From contig JBCCFC010000340.1 in the NCBI GenBank assembly GCA_039029935.1, positions 1 through 10,941 on the forward strand: DNA of 10,941 nt. The letters are read 5' to 3'. The notes below the pieces were generated by a model that was not told where the DNA came from, did no database searches, and saw nothing but the letters and a program-made list of their open reading frames with translations. Position numbers and translations under genes: made by a program. This stretch comes from G039029935 sp039029935. GTDB lineage: Bacteria > Chloroflexota > Anaerolineae > Caldilineales > Caldilineaceae. Positions 8,201 to 10,941 of this stretch are shown piece by piece; the stretch's first letter is position 1, and the number at the start of each line of letters is the position of its first letter.

Positions 8201-9035
8201 TTATCAACAGGGAGCAGGGCGTGTTTGGGCCTATGATGCTGTTTTTACCGATGAGACGGGTGCGGCCAACAGTGGCATGGTTGCGGGGGAGGACTATGTA
8301 GGGCCGATTCTTTATGACGAACCAACCAACACCTTTTACATGATTGACGAAAACCGCGACCCATTGCCCGAAGGTGAAAATTATGCATGGGACAGTGCCA
8401 AAATTTGGGGTGGTGGACATTACTGGGCAGGTGGACATTATTGGGCAGGAGGTCATTACTGGGCAGGTGGACACTATTGGGCTGGCGCAAAAATCTGGGG
8501 TGGAGGTCATTACTGGGCAGGTGGACACTATTGGGCTGGTTCCAAAATTTGGGGCGGCAACACCTACTGGCCGAGTACACTCGATGACCACGCCCACAGT
8601 GCTTTCTTCCCTGAGCAGATTCCCGCGATCACCGCACAGATCGATGGCGAGATTGCCAGTGATTTGTCACCGGAAGAGCGTTTGGCGTTGTGGGTTCCCC
8701 TAGAAGTGACACCGGACCCAGAAGATTCGCTGCTTGAACAGCCTGCACCAACGCTTGTGCCGACAGCTACACCGACCAATACATCCACACCGACAAGCAC
8801 ACCCACACCGACGCCAAGTGCCACGCCAACCGCAACACCGGTAGAGAATTCGCCAACGACATTCCCTTCGCCAACAGCAACGTCTACCGCAACGTCTACT
8901 TCAACACCAACAGCAACGTCAACACCTACACCCCCTGCGACGCCAACAGCAACACCTACTGTAATTATGACAGCAGTACCGATTGCAAATCAAGACCAAG
9001 GGATTGATGTATATCTGCCTGTTGTGAACCGTTAG
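5232..9035 (+). CDS. Secreted multidomain subtilisin-family (S8) serine protease with WGG repeats and Thr-Pro stalk
   Basis: This 1267-residue exported endopeptidase has a signal peptide, MTRKYNQGLLYIWTLCILV, followed by TTTACQG. That C could be a weak lipobox Cys, otherwise cleavage lies near IPASA. Residues about 70-140 resemble an I9 inhibitor propeptide (YPVIIQ to FISTD). Two tandem beta modules follow (about 175-357 and 366-535), sharing GLRFQ(H/D)V, (V/I)NAYI.F and IVQEI. A jelly-roll, carbohydrate-binding-like module spans about 548-690. The S8 domain (about 705-1010) has all catalytic motifs: D723 in VADSGIDT, H756 in GHGHGTFMAG, N851 in SAGNTGP, S943 in GSGTSPAAAIVSG. In the last motif the usual GTSMAAP has Pro for Met and Ala for Pro. 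Residues 1053-1113 are Trp/His/Tyr/Gly repeats, about 1172-1255 a Thr-Pro stalk, and the end is VYLPVVNR. The protease is most likely surface-displayed; its substrate is unknown, and the upstream surface protein is a candidate. Confidence 0.92.
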   Translation: MTRKYNQGLLYIWTLCILVTTTACQGIMIPASAIRPESAITHNYLLGQNHRTPTHVMEDSLLLAVQNHPNKTYPVIIQHNGLNRRDAPNLFKQDILALGGRITKDLPIVNGIAASLSGNAILSLAQHPDIQFISTDHLMTVADEVLLNPQTQPLRSTLHHTINQPRQNIQTTHTVSVRIAEGSDDAEEVVTTGQVTLNSTDIALVGEDDITHLVGLRFQHVMVPNDAAIVNAYIVFTAEATNENNTSMSFTGESAFASAAFEDADFNLSSRPQTQSRVDWVNVPSWYANANAEQATPNLASIVQEIIAHPQWEPGNPLTIFAEGYAAETLPVTGDNARHAHAYEGGASTAPQLVIEYKQSDSSFSLTRAVQRPIQEGNDDVMEDRTTGQMTFDESILIFDHINTFGMRFQDVDVPKDANIANAYIDFTGVPVGPELHKLWLTFSGEDTDDAAPYTDAINDLSSRSRTTAETTLWHTGGESWQTESLVAIVQEIVNRDGWQSGNDMAFVVTGIGFGNTLAQTYESGLENAPRLVVEYINEIEQGAVADEVIYETDFEQGLSEWIISGDTAAVSISGSAQNGSGALLINGQAEVSLYASVVEGDRYVLSFWGNQVPQSAATLNQTEPVMVDIVYYDAFGGLLSTVSREIPTDGYAQVQMASIAPASATHAVIWIAVETDERSLLIDDLQFSGVLVDTEEYLIATGVSQVHAQGLSGTGVTVAVADSGIDTATMGRGVLATYNAITDTLAEGVQDGHGHGTFMAGLVGSAVADSIAPTASIVDVRILDDKGQGSYSEAIDGLNWILENKEPYSIDVVNLSINGAVTGPYWENPLNQAVEALWDAGLVVVVSAGNTGPAPVSIATPGNDPFVISVGAYTDHYTPEFQGDDYIPPFSASGPTEAGFVKPDVIAPGAHILMRLHPEATLVQEYPGLYRGNGVYHGSGTSPAAAIVSGIVALMLQQTPSLTPDEVKHRLMVTAQPAVDDDDFFIYPIYQQGAGRVWAYDAVFTDETGAANSGMVAGEDYVGPILYDEPTNTFYMIDENRDPLPEGENYAWDSAKIWGGGHYWAGGHYWAGGHYWAGGHYWAGAKIWGGGHYWAGGHYWAGSKIWGGNTYWPSTLDDHAHSAFFPEQIPAITAQIDGEIASDLSPEERLALWVPLEVTPDPEDSLLEQPAPTLVPTATPTNTSTPTSTPTPTPSATPTATPVENSPTTFPSPTATSTATSTSTPTATSTPTPPATPTATPTVIMTAVPIANQDQGIDVYLPVVNR
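8388..8570 (+). repeat. 18-bp tandem repeat encoding GHYWAG / AKIWGG units
   Basis: Inside the protease gene, residues 1053-1113 consist of hexapeptides: AKIWGG, four GHYWAG-type units, AKIWGG, two GHYWAG-type units, SKIWGG and a final NTYW. Each unit is 18 bp with very similar codons (for example ggtggacattactgggca), so recent duplication is likely. The block lies just after the catalytic domain and before the Thr-Pro stalk. It has a Trp every six residues and His-Tyr pairs in six units. Confidence 0.9.
8745..9000 (+). repeat. Thr-Pro-rich stalk coding region of the protease
   Basis: Low-complexity DNA encodes residues about 1172-1255, made of PTATPT, STPTPT and similar units interrupted by VENSPTTFPSP. 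It is shorter than the stalk of the neighbouring surface protein and lacks its regular TPLPTA block. In both proteins the stalk lies C-terminal to the functional domains; here it runs almost directly into the LPVVNR end. Confidence 0.85.
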
Positions 9036-9040
9036 TTGGT

Positions 9041-9245
9041 TACGTACAGTGAGCACGCCTCGTGCTTACAGTGAGTTGGCAAAAAGCGTGCTAATTACTC
9101 TGGAAAATACCGCATAAGCGGCCTGACCAGAGGACCCTTGTAACTCATCTTTTTGAGTTACAAGGGTCCTCTGGTAAATACCAACTCACTGTAACTGTGC
9201 GGGTCAAACGGATGGGTTCAACCCGCGCGAGGGCGTGTTCACTGT
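9041..9245. repeat. Nested inverted repeats in the convergent intergenic region
   Basis: Three levels of inverted repeat are concentric. The outer arms acagtgagcacgcc (9046-9059) and ggcgtgttcactgt (9232-9245) have one mismatch. The middle arms ttacagtgagttgg (9066-9079) and ccaactcactgtaa (9181-9194) are perfect over 14 bp. The inner 22-bp hairpin lies at 9126-9175. The core acagtga occurs four times, twice in each orientation. Small side hairpins (agcacg/cgtgct at 9052-9067, ccgc/gcgg at 9110-9121, gcgggt/acccgc near 9199-9226) decorate it. The whole region could fold into a branched structure on either strand. Confidence 0.8.
9126..9175. terminator. Perfect 22-bp inverted repeat between convergent genes, possible bidirectional terminator
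   Basis: Arms 9126-9147 and 9154-9175 are exact reverse complements around a 6-nt loop (tctttt). It lies 90 bp after the protease stop and 94 bp beyond the stop of the minus-strand VWA gene, so it can serve transcripts from both sides. Neither strand shows a U-run after the stem; any terminator would be of the long-stem, U-poor type. It resembles the hairpin after the upstream surface-protein gene in length and perfection, not in sequence. Confidence 0.5.
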
Positions 9246-9269
9246 AAAAGTTTGGGTGACGCTGTTCGC

Positions 9270-10436
9270 TTACGTATTTCGCAATAACTCGGCTAACTGC
9301 TCCAAGCTTGCCAAATTATGCACGGGCAAAAATTCATCAACATGCGGTAATGCGGCCTGTATCCCACGCACCAGCGGTTCATAACCCTCTGACCCCAACA
9401 GTGGGTTCAGCCAGATCAGCTTATGACAGCTACGATGCAGCCGATCCATCTCATAGCCCAACACATCAACATCACCGCGATCCCAGCCGTCGCTGATGAC
9501 CATAACAACGGCACCTTGCCCCAACACACGGCGCGCCCAGTCATAGTTGAACGTGCGGATGGCCTCGCCAATGCGTGTGCCACCTGCCCAATCGTGAATC
9601 AATGCAGAGGCTTCGTCGAGGGCTTGGTCCACATCACGCGTTTGTAGTTGACGGGTGATGCGTGTCAGGCGTGTGCTAAAGACAAAGGACTCAACACGGT
9701 CAAGTCGGCTGCTCACAATGTAGACAAACTGGAGCAGAATGCGCGAATAGCGTTCCATCGAGCCGCTTATGTCACAGATCAACACGATGGGGCGGCGTTT
9801 GAGTTTGCGCTCTTTCTGTGCAAGGTGTAACAACTCTCCCCCATTACGCAAATTCCGCCGCAGGGTGCGCCGCATGTCAATCATGTCTCCACGCGATGTT
9901 GGCGTCATGCGGCGTGTCCGGCGTGGCTCAACGCGCCATTCAATGGCCTGCATAATGCGCCGCATCTTTGCCAATTCCTCTGGATCGAGTTTGCCAAAAT
10001 CCTTTTGCCGTAGGACTTCCGTGTCACTATAGGTGTACACCGTGTCTAAGTGTGGCTCTGGCTCACGGTCATTCTCATCGCCACCACCGCCATCATCATT
10101 GTCCGACACTGATTGAATCTCTGGCTTTTGCTGACGCTTAATGATGAGCTTGCCCATGTCAATGTCCTGCCAGATATTCTCAGGGCGTTCCTGCCAGAAA
10201 ATGTCAAATGCCTCATCAAACCGGGGCAACTCTTCTTTGTGTGATACCAAAATGGCACGCGCACTGTTTTTGAAGTCCTGACGGTTGCCAATATCGACAT
10301 GCCCCAAACTATCCACCCAATCCACCATCTGCGTGGGGGTGACTTCGATACTGAGTGCGCGCAATAATCTGCCAAAAAGGACACAGTTCTGTAGTAAATT
10401 CCCCTGCAAATTTTCCTGCGTTATTTCATCGGTCAT
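9270..10436 (-). CDS. CoxE-like von Willebrand factor A domain protein
   Basis: This 388-residue cytosolic protein belongs to the CoxE-like VWA family, which works with MoxR/CoxD AAA+ ATPases as a metal-dependent adaptor or chaperone in enzyme maturation. Residues 1-110 form the helical N-domain typical of these proteins (LQGNLLQNCVLFGRLLRAL onwards). An acidic, Gly-rich linker follows near 120-140, then an Arg-rich stretch (RRTRRMTPTSRGD). The VWA domain holds a complete MIDAS: D222, S224 and S226 in DISGSM, T287 in GGTRIG, and D316 in SDGWDRGD. The DGWDRGD signature is characteristic of CoxE relatives. The ATG at 10434-10436 is used; its ribosome binding site is weak. It lies downstream of a MoxR ATPase on the same strand, with a 124-bp repeat-containing gap. 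No CO dehydrogenase or other client gene is in the window, so 'cox' refers to family only. Confidence 0.88.
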   Translation of the reverse strand: MTDEITQENLQGNLLQNCVLFGRLLRALSIEVTPTQMVDWVDSLGHVDIGNRQDFKNSARAILVSHKEELPRFDEAFDIFWQERPENIWQDIDMGKLIIKRQQKPEIQSVSDNDDGGGGDENDREPEPHLDTVYTYSDTEVLRQKDFGKLDPEELAKMRRIMQAIEWRVEPRRTRRMTPTSRGDMIDMRRTLRRNLRNGGELLHLAQKERKLKRRPIVLICDISGSMERYSRILLQFVYIVSSRLDRVESFVFSTRLTRITRQLQTRDVDQALDEASALIHDWAGGTRIGEAIRTFNYDWARRVLGQGAVVMVISDGWDRGDVDVLGYEMDRLHRSCHKLIWLNPLLGSEGYEPLVRGIQAALPHVDEFLPVHNLASLEQLAELLRNT

Positions 10437-10464
10437 ACATTATCCATTCTGTTCTCGTATAGGA

Positions 10465-10536
10465 TCAGCTAGTCAGCTAGTCAGCTAGTCAGCTAGTCAG
10501 CCAGAGTGCTGAACTGCTGAAGTGCTGAAGTGCTGA
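10465..10536. repeat. 8-bp tandem repeat array (two unit types) between the MoxR and VWA genes
   Basis: Four and a half copies of tcagctag (10465-10500) are followed, after ccag, by four copies of agtgctga (10505-10536; the second copy reads actgctga). It lies in the 124-bp gap between two codirectional minus-strand genes that would otherwise be expected to be tightly linked. It is organised like the array at 541-580: two 8-mer blocks followed by an inverted arm. Confidence 0.9.
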
Positions 10537-10547
10537 CTAGCTTTTTT
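10491..10547 (+). terminator. Hairpin with T-run (reads as a terminator on the + strand)
   Basis: The arm agctagtcagc (10491-10501) pairs perfectly with gctgactagct (10532-10542) around a 30-nt repeat loop, and the right arm runs into six T (10542-10547). On the + strand this is the layout of an intrinsic terminator, but no + strand gene lies upstream within 1.4 kb, so it would act on antisense or read-through transcripts. On the minus strand the same stem forms between the MoxR and VWA genes without a U-run, so it need not stop operon transcription. Confidence 0.45.
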
Positions 10548-10560
10548 ATATCAACTCAGA

Positions 10561-10941
10561 TCACCCTGACGGAAGCTGCGAGCGCGCCAACAAGACCGAC
10601 ACACCTGAATCCTGCACATTTTCAATATCGTCGCGGTATTTCAACAGCGTACCGAGCGTATCTGTCACGATTTCTTCGGTCAGTTCCTCTTTGTCGAGCG
10701 CAATCAGTGCCGTAATCCAGTCCAATGTTTCGGCGACACCGGGCAACTTATAGAGGTCTGCCTGCCGTAATTCTTGCACAAAGGCCACAACCTGTTCAGC
10801 CAACTGCTGTGGTGCGTGTGGAACCTTTGCCAGGACAATGCCATATTCCTTTTCATAGGATGGATAGTCGATCCAGTGATAGAGACAGCGGCGTTTGAGT
10901 GCATCATGGATCTCGCGTGTGCGGTTGGAGGTCAAAATCAC
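10561..10941 (-). CDS. MoxR/CoxD-type AAA+ ATPase, C-terminal part (start beyond the right edge)
   Basis: Only the last 127 residues are present; the frame is open to the right edge and the GTG there is an internal Val codon. VILTSNRTREIHDALKRRC is the sensor-1 strand and arginine-finger region of MoxR-family AAA+ ATPases, followed by LYHWIDYPSYEKE. A helical lid domain comes next (QVVAFVQELRQADLYKLPGVAETLDWITALIAL), and the protein ends in ARSQLPSG. The Walker A and B motifs would lie outside the window. The family uses ATP hydrolysis to remodel client proteins together with a VWA partner, and the CoxE-like protein directly downstream on the same strand fits that pairing. The 124-bp gap with a repeat array is larger than usual for such a pair. 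Confidence 0.87.
   Translation of the reverse strand: MILTSNRTREIHDALKRRCLYHWIDYPSYEKEYGIVLAKVPHAPQQLAEQVVAFVQELRQADLYKLPGVAETLDWITALIALDKEELTEEIVTDTLGTLLKYRDDIENVQDSGVSVLLARSQLPSG

Noticed and set aside
8344..8703. Repetitive ORFs on both strands across the WGG repeat (ITGQVDTIG and STCPVMTS types)
   Set aside because: These are other-frame readings of the 18-bp repeat inside the protease gene.
10491..10547. Terminator separating MoxR from the VWA gene on the minus strand
   Set aside because: The T-run follows the stem only on the + strand; on the minus strand the stem is followed by more tandem repeats, so operon read-through remains possible.

Overview
The window most likely comes from a member of the Chloroflexota (Anaerolineae/Caldilineae-like). 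This is inferred from style, not from a marker gene. Two very large secreted proteins carry long Thr-Pro 'PTATPT' stalks and end in a short LPxxNR tail. They lie next to a LigE-like glutathione S-transferase and a MoxR/CoxE-type pair, a combination I associate with that phylum. No rRNA, tRNA, CRISPR array, integrase or transposase was seen.

Layout. (1) Positions 2-541, + strand: 3' part of a glutathione S-transferase family gene, cut by the left edge. (2) Positions 542-934: gene-free. It starts with an 8-bp tandem-repeat array that folds back into a hairpin, and it holds a tandem 10-bp direct repeat and a 5'-UTR stem-loop before the next gene. (3) Positions 935-4975, +: a 1346-residue surface protein made of a long N-terminal extension with pentapeptide repeats, a delayed signal peptide, a CSLREA-like segment, a Gly-rich parallel beta-helix, two Calx-beta domains, a Thr-Pro stalk, a C-terminal beta domain and the tail IFLPIINR. 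(4) Positions 4976-5231: intergenic, dominated by a perfect 30-bp inverted repeat with a 3-nt loop. (5) Positions 5232-9035, +: a 1267-residue secreted subtilisin-family protease with an I9-like propeptide, two tandem beta modules, a jelly-roll-like module, an intact Asp/His/Asn/Ser S8 domain, a Trp/His/Tyr/Gly tandem repeat, a Thr-Pro stalk and the tail VYLPVVNR. (6) Positions 9036-9269: a convergent intergenic region built of nested inverted repeats. (7) Positions 9270-10436, -: a CoxE-like von Willebrand factor A protein. (8) Positions 10437-10560: an octamer array with a hairpin and T-run. (9) Positions 10561-10941, -: C-terminal part of a MoxR/CoxD-type AAA+ ATPase, cut by the right edge.

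How the genes may work together. The two central genes are consecutive, codirectional and share the same C-terminal design (Thr-Pro stalk plus LPxxNR end). They plausibly form an exported pair that uses one sorting or anchoring route: a long adhesin-like beta-helix and a surface protease that could mature or shed it. This is a hypothesis. The minus-strand MoxR-VWA pair is the usual AAA+/MIDAS chaperone couple used to mature metalloenzymes or complexes; its client is not visible here.
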